Under the pieces are notes generated by a model. The model ran no database searches. It was given only the letters and a program-made list of their open reading frames with translations, and was not told where the DNA came from. A stretch of DNA of 6,058 bases from Propionibacteriaceae bacterium (GTDB lineage Bacteria; Actinomycetota; Actinomycetes; Propionibacteriales; Propionibacteriaceae): NCBI GenBank assembly GCA_031287505.1, contig JAITSW010000108.1, positions 1-6,058 of the forward strand, in the 5' to 3' direction. This document shows, in pieces, positions 1 through 6,058 of this stretch (the first letter of the stretch is position 1; every line of letters starts with the position of its first letter). A program made the translations under genes and the position numbers.

Positions 1-688
1 CGACGCCAAGGCAAAGACCCGCCAGCCATTGCGACGGGCATTGGTCTCATCCAATGCGCTGGGCATCCTCAACGACGAACTGCTCGATGAGATCAAAGCC
101 GAGTTGAACGTCCTCAATATCGAGTCATTCGCCGCTGCCGGAGATTTGGTGGACTTCTGCGCCAAGGGCAACTTCCGCGCGCTCGGTAAGCGCTTTGGCA
201 AGCAGACGCAGTTGGTGGCCAACGCCATCGCCGCCGCTGATGCCGCGGCGATGGCGGTCGCCTTGAAGGCAAACGGGACGGTGTCGCTCGAAGTGGCCGA
301 GCTAGGTGTCGCCACCCTCACCGAAGAGGAAGTGCTCGTCTTAGAGCGTCCGCGCGAAGGCTGGTCGGTGGTCAACGAGCAGGGCGAGACCATCGCGCTG
401 GATCTAGAGCTAGACGACGGGCTAATCCAAGCCGGCATTGCCCGTGAGGTCGTCCGCCTAATTCAAGAAGCCCGCAAAACTTCGGGCTTCGAAGTCTCTG
501 ATCGCATAGCGCTAATTTGGAGCACCGATGCCAGCGAGACTGGGGAACTCACCGCCAGGTCTATCCGCGCCCACGGAGAGCTGATCGCCGAAGAAGTGCT
601 AGCCCTAGACGTAATCGAAGGCGAAGGCGGTGACTTCTTCGAGGAGGCGCTCGGCCTGGCTTTCGCCGTTTCGCGAGTACAGCGGTAG
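1..688 (+). CDS. ileS: Isoleucyl-tRNA synthetase, C-terminal part (5' truncated by window)
   Basis: Class I aminoacyl-tRNA synthetase that charges tRNA-Ile with isoleucine in the cytoplasm. Only about the last 228 residues are present; the catalytic HIGH and KMSKS regions lie upstream of the window. The open frame enters at the left edge (first full codon at base 2), so the internal TTG at 29 is not a real start. Diagnostic stretches are KTRQPLRR (bases 14-37), GIAREVVRLIQEARK (434-478) followed by SGFEVSDRI (482-508), both hallmarks of the C-terminal region of the large actinobacterial/archaeal/eukaryotic-like IleRS. The protein ends in FAVSRVQR before a TAG stop at 686-688. No clear rho-independent terminator follows. 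The family assignment is from recognised motifs. I see no frameshift or internal stop. Confidence 0.95.
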   Translation, partial: DAKAKTRQPLRRALVSSNALGILNDELLDEIKAELNVLNIESFAAAGDLVDFCAKGNFRALGKRFGKQTQLVANAIAAADAAAMAVALKANGTVSLEVAELGVATLTEEEVLVLERPREGWSVVNEQGETIALDLELDDGLIQAGIAREVVRLIQEARKTSGFEVSDRIALIWSTDASETGELTARSIRAHGELIAEEVLALDVIEGEGGDFFEEALGLAFAVSRVQR

Positions 689-695
689 TGAGGCT

Positions 696-896
696 ATGGG
701 GTGGAATGAGCGCCTGGGAGCCCTTTCGCTATTGGCGATTTAGGCATTTGCCACAGCGGTGCTGGCGGCGCTGATCGGCCGCGTTGCCACTTATCACCCT
801 CATCTGGCCTTCGCAATCGGGCAAGCTCGCTGTTTGGGCTGCAATCGGAAGATTCTTAGGCAAGCCAAGGATGGCATCAGCTTGGCGACGCAGTGA
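696..896 (+). pseudogene. Possible decayed small membrane-protein gene with an in-frame stop (tentative)
   Basis: An ATG at 696 opens a frame reading MGWNERLGALSLLAI, then a TAG at 741-743. The same frame then stays open for 50 further codons to a TGA at 894-896. The combined product would start with a hydrophobic helix split by the stop (LGALSLLAI, stop, AFATAVLAALIGRV), followed by a CLGCNRKI segment. A hydrophobic N-terminus followed by a CxxC pair resembles the N-terminal zinc motif of type 4 prepilin peptidases, but the match is short and made by eye. The frame runs into the first 34-bp repeat copy, as if the rest had been lost there. It could equally be a chance frame in GC-rich DNA. 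Confidence 0.18.
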
Positions 897-966
897 ATCC
901 AAGGGTGGCATCAGCCTGGCGAGGTGGTGAATCCAAGGATGGCATCAGCCTGGCGAGGTGGTGAAT
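865..966. repeat. 34-bp tandem direct repeat, three copies
   Basis: Three head-to-tail copies lie at 865-898, 899-932 and 933-966, each starting CCAAGG and ending GTGAAT, with no spacer between them. Copies 2 and 3 differ at one position (A/G at position 7 of the unit). Copy 1 differs from copy 3 at four positions, so the left copy is the most diverged. A partial fourth copy is limited to the CC at 967-968. The unit contains GGCATCAGCC, a very small dyad (GGC/GCC). The 34-bp period is not a multiple of three, so the array does not look like a protein repeat. Its role is unknown; replication slippage, a regulator binding array or a fragment of a dispersed repeat family are possible. Confidence 0.92.
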
Positions 967-1092
967 CCTCCAATAGTTCTCTGAGATCATCAAACCCGAA
1001 GTTGAATGGCGATTACCGAAATAGGCTGCAACCTCTAAGAGTCGGCTTAGCCCAATGGGTAAGAATGCGGCTGTGCAATCCGGATATTGCGT

Positions 1093-1096
1093 AAGG
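1093..1096 (+). promoter_or_regulatory. Ribosome binding site deciding the start of the first fadD
   Basis: AAGG lies 7 nt before the ATG at 1104, a normal Shine-Dalgarno distance. It lies only 1 nt before the alternative in-frame GTG at 1098, which is too close. This and the alignment with the downstream paralogue, which begins MSIPEWTKYYQ, favour 1104 (MSAPEWTKYYQ) as the start. Confidence 0.55.
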
Positions 1097-1103
1097 TGTG
1101 GGT

Positions 1104-2786
1104 ATGAGCGCGCCAGAGTGGACGAAGTACTATCAGCCCGGTGTTCCAGCCGAAATTGAGCTCCCAACTGAGTCTTTGGTCTCGTTGATAGAGACGGCCG
1201 TTCGCGAGGCTGGGAGCAAGCCCGCCACTGAGTTTTTTGGCCGGCGGACGAGCTACGCCGAGCTTGGGGATCAAATCAACCGGGCAGCTGAGGGTTTACG
1301 CCGTCTCGGTGTGAGGGCCGGCGACCGGGTAGCGCTCGTCTTGCCGAATTGTCCGCAGCATGTGGTGGCGTTTTACGCAGTCTTGCGCTTAGGGGCTGTG
1401 GTCGTTGAACACAATCCGCTCTACACCGTGCCAGAGCTTCGGCATATGTTTGAAGATCACTCCGCCCGGGTGGCCATTGTCTGGGACGCGGCTGTGGCGA
1501 AGCTGCAACATCAGCCTCGCGATATTCCCTTGGAGCACATCATCTCGGTGAATTTACTCAGGGCTATGCCCAAGGTGATGAACTTTGCCCTGCACCTGCC
1601 CGTTCCGTCTTTGCGGGCCAACAAGGCAAAGCTCACCAAGCGGGTCCGGGGCACGATCACTTGGGAGTCGTTGTTGGAAAACCAGCCGGTCAATGACGCC
1701 CACCCGCGCCCAGGCGTCCATGATCTCGCGGCCATTTTGTACACCTCGGGCACCACCAGCGCGCCGAAGGGCGCGATGCTCACGCATTACTCCATCTTTG
1801 CCAATGCCCGGCAATCCGAAGCCTGGATGATCGAAACGGAAAAAGGCAAGGAGGTGTTCTACGCCATCCTGCCGATGTTCCACGCGCTGGGGATGATGGT
1901 TTTCCTGGCCTTCTGCCCGCTAATTCAAGGGCACTCGGTCTTGTTCCCCGCCTTTGAGGTGGATTTGGTGATGAATGCCGTCAAGAAGACTCCGCCCACC
2001 GTTTTTATCGCCGTCCCCCCAATCTACGACCGGACGGCCGAGCGCGCGATCGAGACCGGTACCTCTTTGCTAGCCGCCAAATTCTGTCTCTCGGGCGCGA
2101 TGAGCTTGCCGCCAGCCACGGCGGAGAGATGGGAGGGCCTCACCGGCGGCCTGCTGATCGAGGGCTACGGCATGACAGAAGGCTCCCCGATTTTGGTGGG
2201 CAACCCGGTATACCCCACGCGTCGGATTGGAACGATTGGCATCCCCTTCCCAAGCACGCTGATAAAGGTGGTTGACCCTGACAACCCGACGCAAGAAGTC
2301 CCCAAAGGCGAACGCGGAGAGTTGCTGGCCAAGGGCCCGCAGATTTTTGCGGGATACTGGAACAATCCCGCTGAGACCGAGCGGACGCTGCTTCCCGGCG
2401 GCTGGCTGCGCACCGGCGACTTAGTCGAGGTGGATGAAGACGACTACATCACCGTGGTGGATCGCGTAAAAGAACTGATCATTACCGGAGGCTTCAACGT
2501 CTCGCCGTCCGAGGTCGAAGCCACCCTGCGCTCTCACCCAGATATCAAGGACGCGGCAGTCGTCGGGCTGCCGCTAGCCTCCGGTGGTGAACGAGTGGTA
2601 GCCGCTGTCGTCCTAAACGACTCAGCGGTTTTCGATGAGGACGCGCTGCGTTTGTATTGCCGCAAACTCATCACCCCATATAAAGTCCCGCGGATGATTG
2701 TGGCCGTAGACGAGTTTCCGATGTCGATGCTGGGCAAGGTTTTACGCAAGGAAATCCGCGAGCAGCTGATCCGCGCGGGCAACTAA
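1104..2786 (+). CDS. fadD: Long-chain fatty-acid--CoA ligase (AMP-forming), first tandem copy
   Basis: Cytoplasmic or membrane-associated acyl-CoA synthetase of the ANL adenylating superfamily. It activates a fatty acid with ATP to acyl-adenylate and transfers the acyl group to CoA for beta-oxidation or lipid synthesis. The 560 residues are a full-length size for the family. Visible motifs in order: the P-loop-like TSGTTSAPKG (214-223), LPMFHA (256-261) near the acyl pocket, GYGMTEGSP (354-362), RTGD (436-439) with the ribose-binding Asp439, DRVKELIITGGFN (453-465) at the hinge and start of the small C-terminal domain, and the catalytic lysine Lys545 in SMLGKVLRK. No catalytic residue is missing. 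The start is ATG 1104, not GTG 1098, judged by the Shine-Dalgarno spacing and the paralogue. The paralogue follows after 78 bp. The exact chain length of the substrate cannot be read from the sequence; another carboxylic acid CoA ligase is the main alternative. Confidence 0.92.
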   Translation: MSAPEWTKYYQPGVPAEIELPTESLVSLIETAVREAGSKPATEFFGRRTSYAELGDQINRAAEGLRRLGVRAGDRVALVLPNCPQHVVAFYAVLRLGAVVVEHNPLYTVPELRHMFEDHSARVAIVWDAAVAKLQHQPRDIPLEHIISVNLLRAMPKVMNFALHLPVPSLRANKAKLTKRVRGTITWESLLENQPVNDAHPRPGVHDLAAILYTSGTTSAPKGAMLTHYSIFANARQSEAWMIETEKGKEVFYAILPMFHALGMMVFLAFCPLIQGHSVLFPAFEVDLVMNAVKKTPPTVFIAVPPIYDRTAERAIETGTSLLAAKFCLSGAMSLPPATAERWEGLTGGLLIEGYGMTEGSPILVGNPVYPTRRIGTIGIPFPSTLIKVVDPDNPTQEVPKGERGELLAKGPQIFAGYWNNPAETERTLLPGGWLRTGDLVEVDEDDYITVVDRVKELIITGGFNVSPSEVEATLRSHPDIKDAAVVGLPLASGGERVVAAVVLNDSAVFDEDALRLYCRKLITPYKVPRMIVAVDEFPMSMLGKVLRKEIREQLIRAGN

Positions 2787-2798
2787 TCCACTGGCGGT

Positions 2799-2819
2799 AG
2801 TTTCGGAAGACTCGAAATT
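2799..2819. promoter_or_regulatory. Small inverted repeat between the two fadD genes
   Basis: AGTTTCG at 2799-2805 is followed after 7 nt by CGAAATT at 2813-2819. The inner five pairs (TTTCG/CGAAA) are perfect, then there is a G-T mismatch and one further A-T pair. It lies 13 bp after the stop of the first fadD and 33 bp before the putative -10 of the second. There is no T-run, so it does not read as an intrinsic terminator. It could be an operator for a regulator of the second gene, or chance. I see no equivalent upstream of the first fadD. Confidence 0.25.
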
Positions 2820-2851
2820 GGGACACTGGGCATTTTCCGGGCCTCTTCGCC

Positions 2852-2857
2852 TAATCT
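2852..2857 (+). promoter_or_regulatory. Putative -10 hexamer (TAATCT) for a leaderless transcript of the second fadD
   Basis: TAATCT fits the TANNNT -10 pattern of actinobacterial housekeeping promoters. It ends exactly 7 nt before the ATG at 2865, so transcription would begin at or beside the A of the start codon. There is no Shine-Dalgarno sequence in the bases before this ATG (CTATGCACC), consistent with leaderless translation. No convincing -35 hexamer is seen at 16-18 nt upstream, which is common for such promoters. If it is real, the second fadD can be expressed independently of the first. Confidence 0.45.
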
Positions 2858-2864
2858 ATGCACC

Positions 2865-4544
2865 ATGAGCATTCCCGAATGGACGAAGTATTATCAGCCC
2901 GGCGCACCCGCAGAGATCGAACTTCCGACTGAGTCGGTGGTTTCATTGGTGGAGAAGTCGGTGCGCGAAGGCGGGGACAAAGTTGCCACCCAATTCTTTG
3001 GCCGGACGACCACCTACGCCGAGCTTGGCGATCAAATCAACCGGGTGGCCGAGGGGCTGCGCAAACTGGGCGTGCAGGCGGGTGACCGGGTAGGGCTCGT
3101 CTTGCCAAACTGCCCGCAACACGTCGTGGCTTTTTATGCCGTCCTGCGCCTGGGTGCCATCGTCGTCGAGCATAATCCGCTCTACACCGCCAGAGAGCTT
3201 CGGCATATGTTCGAGGATCATTCAGCCCGGGTGGCAATCGTGTGGGATGCGGCTGTTGAGCGGCTGCGCAACCAACCTGACGACATCGACCTCAAGCACA
3301 TCATTTCGGTGAGTCTGCTCAAGGCCATGCCGAAGGTCATGGAACTCGCCTTGCACATCCCAGTGCCCAAATTGCGGGCCATGAAAGACAAGTTGGGCAA
3401 GCCGGCACGCAACACCATCACCTGGGAGTCCCTGCTCAAGAACCCGCCGATTGACGATTCGCACCCGCGTCCGAACACCGAAGACACCGCGGTCATCCTT
3501 TACACCTCCGGCACCACTGCCACCCCCAAGGGTGCGATGCTCACCCACTACAACCTCTATGCGAATGCCCGTCAGGGCGAGGCTTGGATGATTGACGCCC
3601 AGACCGGCAAGGAAACCTTCTACGCTATTTTGCCGATGTTCCATGCTTTCGGCATGACGCTGTTTTTGACGTTCGGGATTTTGAAGCAGGGACGTCTGGT
3701 GCTCTTCCCGGCTTTCGATGTGGACTTGGTGATGAGCGCGGCGAAGAAGAACCCGCCCACGGTTTACTGCGTGGTGCCGCCGATCTATGAGAAGACGGCC
3801 GAGCGCGCCGCCGAGTTGGGTGTGGATTTGTCCTCGGCCAGATTCTGCATCTCAGGCGCGATGAATCTCCCGCCGGCCACCGTCGAAAAATGGGAGGGCA
3901 TTTCCGGGGGTCTTTTGGTGGAGGGATATGGAATGACGGAAGCTTCGCCGATCTGCACCGGAAACCCGTTCTATGAGACCCGTCGTACCGGCACTATCGG
4001 CATCCCGTTCCCAAGTACCACCTATAAGGTTGTGAACCCCGACGATCCCACCCAAGAGGTTGCCCAAGGTGAACGCGGTGAGCTGCTCATTAACGGCCCG
4101 CAGGTCTTTTCCGGCTATTGGAATAATCCGGCCGAGACCGAGCGGACGCTGCTGCCCGGTAAGTGGCTGCGCACCGGAGACCTCGTCGAGGTGGACGAGG
4201 ACGGTTTCATCACCATCGTCGATCGCGTCAAAGAGCTGGTCATCACCGGCGGCTTCAACGTCTCCCCGTCTGAGGTGGAAGGGGTGTTGCGCAGCCACAC
4301 CGATATTGTCGACGCCGCAGTGGTGGGCCTGCCGCTGCCCGGAGGCGGTGAGCAGGTGGCGGCCGCCATCGTCACCCGTGATGGCATGCACATCGACAAG
4401 GGCGAATTGCGGGAGTTTTGCCAGACCCGTTTGGCCCGCTACAAAGTCCCGAGGGTCTTCGAGCAAGTGGACGAGTTCCCGGTATCGATGCTGGGCAAGG
4501 TATTGCGCAAGAAAGTGCGCGAGAAACTGTTAGCATCCCGTTAG
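2865..4544 (+). CDS. fadD: Long-chain fatty-acid--CoA ligase (AMP-forming), second tandem copy
   Basis: An ANL-superfamily acyl-CoA synthetase of 559 residues, with the same reaction as its upstream neighbour (fatty acid + ATP + CoA to acyl-CoA + AMP + PPi). It aligns to that neighbour without a gap through residue 545, at roughly 70-75% identity by eye. Motifs: TSGTTATPKG (214-223), LPMFHA (256-261), GYGMTEASP (354-362), RTGD (436-439), DRVKELVITGGFN (453-465) and the catalytic Lys545 in SMLGKVLRK; all key residues are intact. The ATG at 2865 starts MSIPEWTKYYQ, matching the paralogue. It lacks a Shine-Dalgarno sequence but has a TANNNT box 7 nt upstream, suggesting a leaderless mRNA. The copies differ noticeably just after LPMFHA (residues 262-278), near where the acyl chain is held in this family, so substrate range may differ. 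Read-through from the first fadD is also possible across the 78-bp spacer. Confidence 0.92.
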   Translation: MSIPEWTKYYQPGAPAEIELPTESVVSLVEKSVREGGDKVATQFFGRTTTYAELGDQINRVAEGLRKLGVQAGDRVGLVLPNCPQHVVAFYAVLRLGAIVVEHNPLYTARELRHMFEDHSARVAIVWDAAVERLRNQPDDIDLKHIISVSLLKAMPKVMELALHIPVPKLRAMKDKLGKPARNTITWESLLKNPPIDDSHPRPNTEDTAVILYTSGTTATPKGAMLTHYNLYANARQGEAWMIDAQTGKETFYAILPMFHAFGMTLFLTFGILKQGRLVLFPAFDVDLVMSAAKKNPPTVYCVVPPIYEKTAERAAELGVDLSSARFCISGAMNLPPATVEKWEGISGGLLVEGYGMTEASPICTGNPFYETRRTGTIGIPFPSTTYKVVNPDDPTQEVAQGERGELLINGPQVFSGYWNNPAETERTLLPGKWLRTGDLVEVDEDGFITIVDRVKELVITGGFNVSPSEVEGVLRSHTDIVDAAVVGLPLPGGGEQVAAAIVTRDGMHIDKGELREFCQTRLARYKVPRVFEQVDEFPVSMLGKVLRKKVREKLLASR

Positions 4545-4550
4545 AGGGGC

Positions 4551-4568
4551 AGCTGCAAAGCCGCAGTT
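4551..4568 (+). terminator. Weak hairpin after the second fadD, possible terminator
   Basis: AGCTGC (4551-4556) and GCAGTT (4563-4568) can pair around a 6-nt loop, with one G-U pair in the stem, 6 nt after the stop codon. Only a run of three T (4567-4569) overlaps its end. The stem is short and the T-run poor, so termination here is uncertain. Confidence 0.2.
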
Positions 4569-4620
4569 TGAGCCAGCGGTGGGGCAGAATGCCAGGCTGC
4601 GGAATACTCTGAAGATAATC

Positions 4621-4625
4621 GGGAG
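4621..4625 (+). promoter_or_regulatory. Ribosome binding site for the membrane-anchored binding protein
   Basis: GGGAG lies 5 nt before the ATG at 4631 and sets this start for the long frame that runs to the window end. Just upstream are two -10-like hexamers, TACTCT (4605-4610) and GATAAT (4614-4619), neither with a clear -35 partner. The gene may therefore have its own promoter in the 86-bp gap after the second fadD. Confidence 0.5.
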
Positions 4626-4630
4626 TTGGC

Positions 4631-6058
4631 ATGAAAAACCAGATTAAGTATTTTGCGCTGACTGTGCTCGCAGTAGGAGTTCTGATTCCCATTCCGGCTT
4701 CTTTGGCGGGGCTTGCCTGCAACATATTTCTTGACGGGCCGGGGGTAGCCCTCCTCACAGCCGTTCCGACGGTGGTCGCGGGGTTCTTGGCCTATCTGGC
4801 GCTACGGTTGTTGAAGCGCTTTATCCCCGACACGTTGGGTAGGGGGCTGGCACCGGTGTTGGCGGTGTTTGCCTATTACGAGCTGGCTTACGCGGTGCCC
4901 CTGGTTATTTCGGATTTCGACGCAAGCGCCTTTGAAATGACGAGCTCGCTAGCCCTGCCCTGGCTGCCGTTGAATTTCATTCTTTACTTTATGGGTGACC
5001 AAATCGCCTATGTGTTCGTTCAATTGGGATGCTTTGTAGCCCAGTCGCTGGTTGTTGCCGCGGTCATTGCCAAAAACAACCCGAATACCCCCTGGAAGAA
5101 GGGCATCGTCTGGGTGCTTGCCGGGGCTTTGGTCGTCGGGGCTGGAGTTGCCGGGGAAGAGTATTTCCATTGGCAAGCTGTTCTGAGGCCGGATAACGAG
5201 GTCGTTCGAATAGCCGATGAGGTGGATACCTATGATTACCTGCCGCAGAACGCGGATAACAAGCTTCAGGTACTCGATGACGAACCCACCACCACCATTG
5301 ACTCTGACTACCCCAAGATTGACGGGGCGACGGCCGGAGTCCCAGTGTACGGAGCCGTGGCCCAGGCGCTCTATCGCAATATTTCTTGGGACGGTGACGA
5401 GACCACCGTCACCTGTTCGAAGACGGCCCAGGCATATGAGCGGCTTCTAATCGGCGATACCGATGTGGTATTCGCCGCCCAGCCTTCGAAGAGGCAGCTT
5501 GAAGCGGCCGCCGCAGCCGGAGTGTCGCTGAGCCAGACGCCCATCGCCCGGGAAGCGTTTGTCTTTGTAGTCAACGCGGATAATCCGGTGGAGTCGCTCA
5601 CCACTGGGCAAATCCGGCAGATCTACCAAAAGCAGATCACCAATTGGAAGGACGTCGGAGGTGGGGATCAGCAGATTATGCCCTTCCAGCGTCCGGAGGA
5701 TTCGGGTAGCCAAACCATCATGGAGGCCAAAGTGATGGACGGCGGAGAACTGCCCGAGCCGCTGAAAGAAGAGGTTGCGTCCGGAATGGGCGGCCTGGTC
5801 AAGCAGGTGGCGGAATACCGCAACTATTCGCAGGCTATAGGTTATTCATTCCGCTGGTATGCGACTGTGATGACGGCAGACCCGAACATCAAGCTGCTAA
5901 GCGTGGACGGCGTCGCCCCCACAGTCGAGAACATTCGCAACGGCAGCTATCCGCTCACCGTCGACGTCTTCGCTGTCACGGCTGGCACCAAAAACCCGAA
6001 CGTCCCAAAGCTAATCGATTGGACTCTCTCACCCCAAGGCCAGGCATTTGTCGAGAAG
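4631..6058 (+). CDS. Membrane-anchored PstS-like substrate-binding protein (3' truncated by window)
   Basis: An open frame of 476 codons from ATG 4631 with no stop before the window end. Residues 1-175 are strongly hydrophobic, with candidate membrane segments near 7-29, 38-60, 72-93, 107-148 (one or two passes) and 158-175. Lys/Arg clusters at 61-71 and 148-157 suggest cytoplasmic loops. After a linker rich in Asp/Glu (176-227) comes a periplasmic-binding-protein-type domain of the PstS-like class. It starts at YPKIDGATAGVPVYGAVAQA (227-246), with TDVVFAAQP (277-285), a TGQIRQIYQKQITNWKDVGG segment (325-344) and RPEDSGSQTIM (354-364), the last matching the anion-binding Ser/Gly loop of phosphate-binding proteins. 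By the positive-inside rule the binding domain would be outside the cell. The likely role is capturing or sensing phosphate or a similar oxyanion; a separate adhesion or signalling role is possible. No ABC permease or ATPase genes are visible in the window. Confidence 0.8.
   Translation, partial: MKNQIKYFALTVLAVGVLIPIPASLAGLACNIFLDGPGVALLTAVPTVVAGFLAYLALRLLKRFIPDTLGRGLAPVLAVFAYYELAYAVPLVISDFDASAFEMTSSLALPWLPLNFILYFMGDQIAYVFVQLGCFVAQSLVVAAVIAKNNPNTPWKKGIVWVLAGALVVGAGVAGEEYFHWQAVLRPDNEVVRIADEVDTYDYLPQNADNKLQVLDDEPTTTIDSDYPKIDGATAGVPVYGAVAQALYRNISWDGDETTVTCSKTAQAYERLLIGDTDVVFAAQPSKRQLEAAAAAGVSLSQTPIAREAFVFVVNADNPVESLTTGQIRQIYQKQITNWKDVGGGDQQIMPFQRPEDSGSQTIMEAKVMDGGELPEPLKEEVASGMGGLVKQVAEYRNYSQAIGYSFRWYATVMTADPNIKLLSVDGVAPTVENIRNGSYPLTVDVFAVTAGTKNPNVPKLIDWTLSPQGQAFVEK

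Larger units (their letters stand above)
689..1103. other. Intergenic region of about 415 bp between ileS and the first fadD
   Basis: This gap contains no intact gene that I can support. Its first part (696-896) holds an open frame broken by a stop, described separately. Its middle holds a three-copy 34-bp tandem repeat (865-966). The last 137 bp (967-1103) should contain the promoter of the first fadD, but I find no well-spaced -35/-10 pair there: TTGAAT at 1002-1007 and TAAGAA at 1060-1065 are isolated partial matches. Small reverse-strand open frames here overlap the repeat and the fadD start and look like chance frames. Weak hairpins occur after ileS (for example TCGC/GCGA around 726-738), but none has the stem strength and T-run of a terminator. 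Confidence 0.7.

Noticed and set aside
29..31. TTG at 29 as the start of the first gene
   Set aside because: The frame is open to the left edge and the upstream residues (DAKAKTRQP) match the interior of IleRS, so this is the 3' part of a longer gene.
865..966. CRISPR array
   Set aside because: The 34-bp units abut directly without variable spacers and no cas genes are visible.
1098..1100. GTG at 1098 as the start of the first fadD
   Set aside because: It is only 1 nt from the AAGG ribosome binding site and adds residues absent from the paralogue. ATG 1104 fits both criteria.
877..1274. Reverse-strand open frames across the repeat and the fadD start
   Set aside because: They are composed of repeat sequence and the antisense of fadD, show no recognisable domain and overlap one another in different frames.
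3852..4466. Long reverse-strand frame (204 codons) inside the second fadD
   Set aside because: It is antisense to a well-conserved acyl-CoA synthetase coding sequence, a typical GC-rich shadow frame with no recognisable domain.
4700..4720. Lipobox at Cys30 (LAGLAC) of the binding protein
   Set aside because: The residues before the Cys (G-L-A) do not fit the usual L-A/S-G/A pattern, and several more membrane segments follow, so a multi-pass protein is more likely than a lipoprotein.
4372..4758. Reverse-strand frame spanning the second fadD end and the next gene start
   Set aside because: It overlaps two supported + strand genes, and the translation is low-complexity Pro/Ser/Arg-rich with no family resemblance.

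Overview
The window looks like a chromosomal stretch of an actinobacterium. The GC content is moderately high, the isoleucyl-tRNA synthetase C-terminus is of actinobacterial type, there are tandem long-chain fatty-acid CoA ligases of the kind common in Actinobacteria, and one gene has a promoter layout typical of leaderless actinobacterial transcripts. I cannot name the genus. All convincing genes read on the + strand.

Layout: (1) 1-688 is the 3' end of ileS, cut by the window edge. (2) 689-1103 is a gap of about 415 bp with no convincing intact gene. It holds a 34-bp direct repeat in three tandem copies (865-966) and a short open frame interrupted by a stop codon that might be a decayed gene. 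(3) 1104-2786 and 2865-4544 are two adjacent AMP-forming acyl-CoA synthetases (fadD-type, 560 and 559 aa). They align without gaps from residue 1 to the catalytic lysine 545, so they are tandem paralogues. Only 78 bp separate them, and that spacer carries a -10-like hexamer placed for a leaderless transcript of the second gene. (4) 4631 to the window end is an open frame of at least 476 codons whose stop lies beyond the window. It encodes a multi-pass membrane segment of about 175 residues joined to a PstS-like substrate-binding domain.

The two fadD genes probably both activate fatty acids to acyl-CoA using ATP, perhaps with different chain-length preference or expression. The ileS end is housekeeping, and the membrane-anchored binding protein belongs to a different theme (phosphate or another oxyanion, sensing or uptake). 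I see no single novel multi-gene system. The items most worth a second look are the tandem paralogues with a possibly independent leaderless promoter, the membrane-tethered binding protein and the intergenic tandem repeat.
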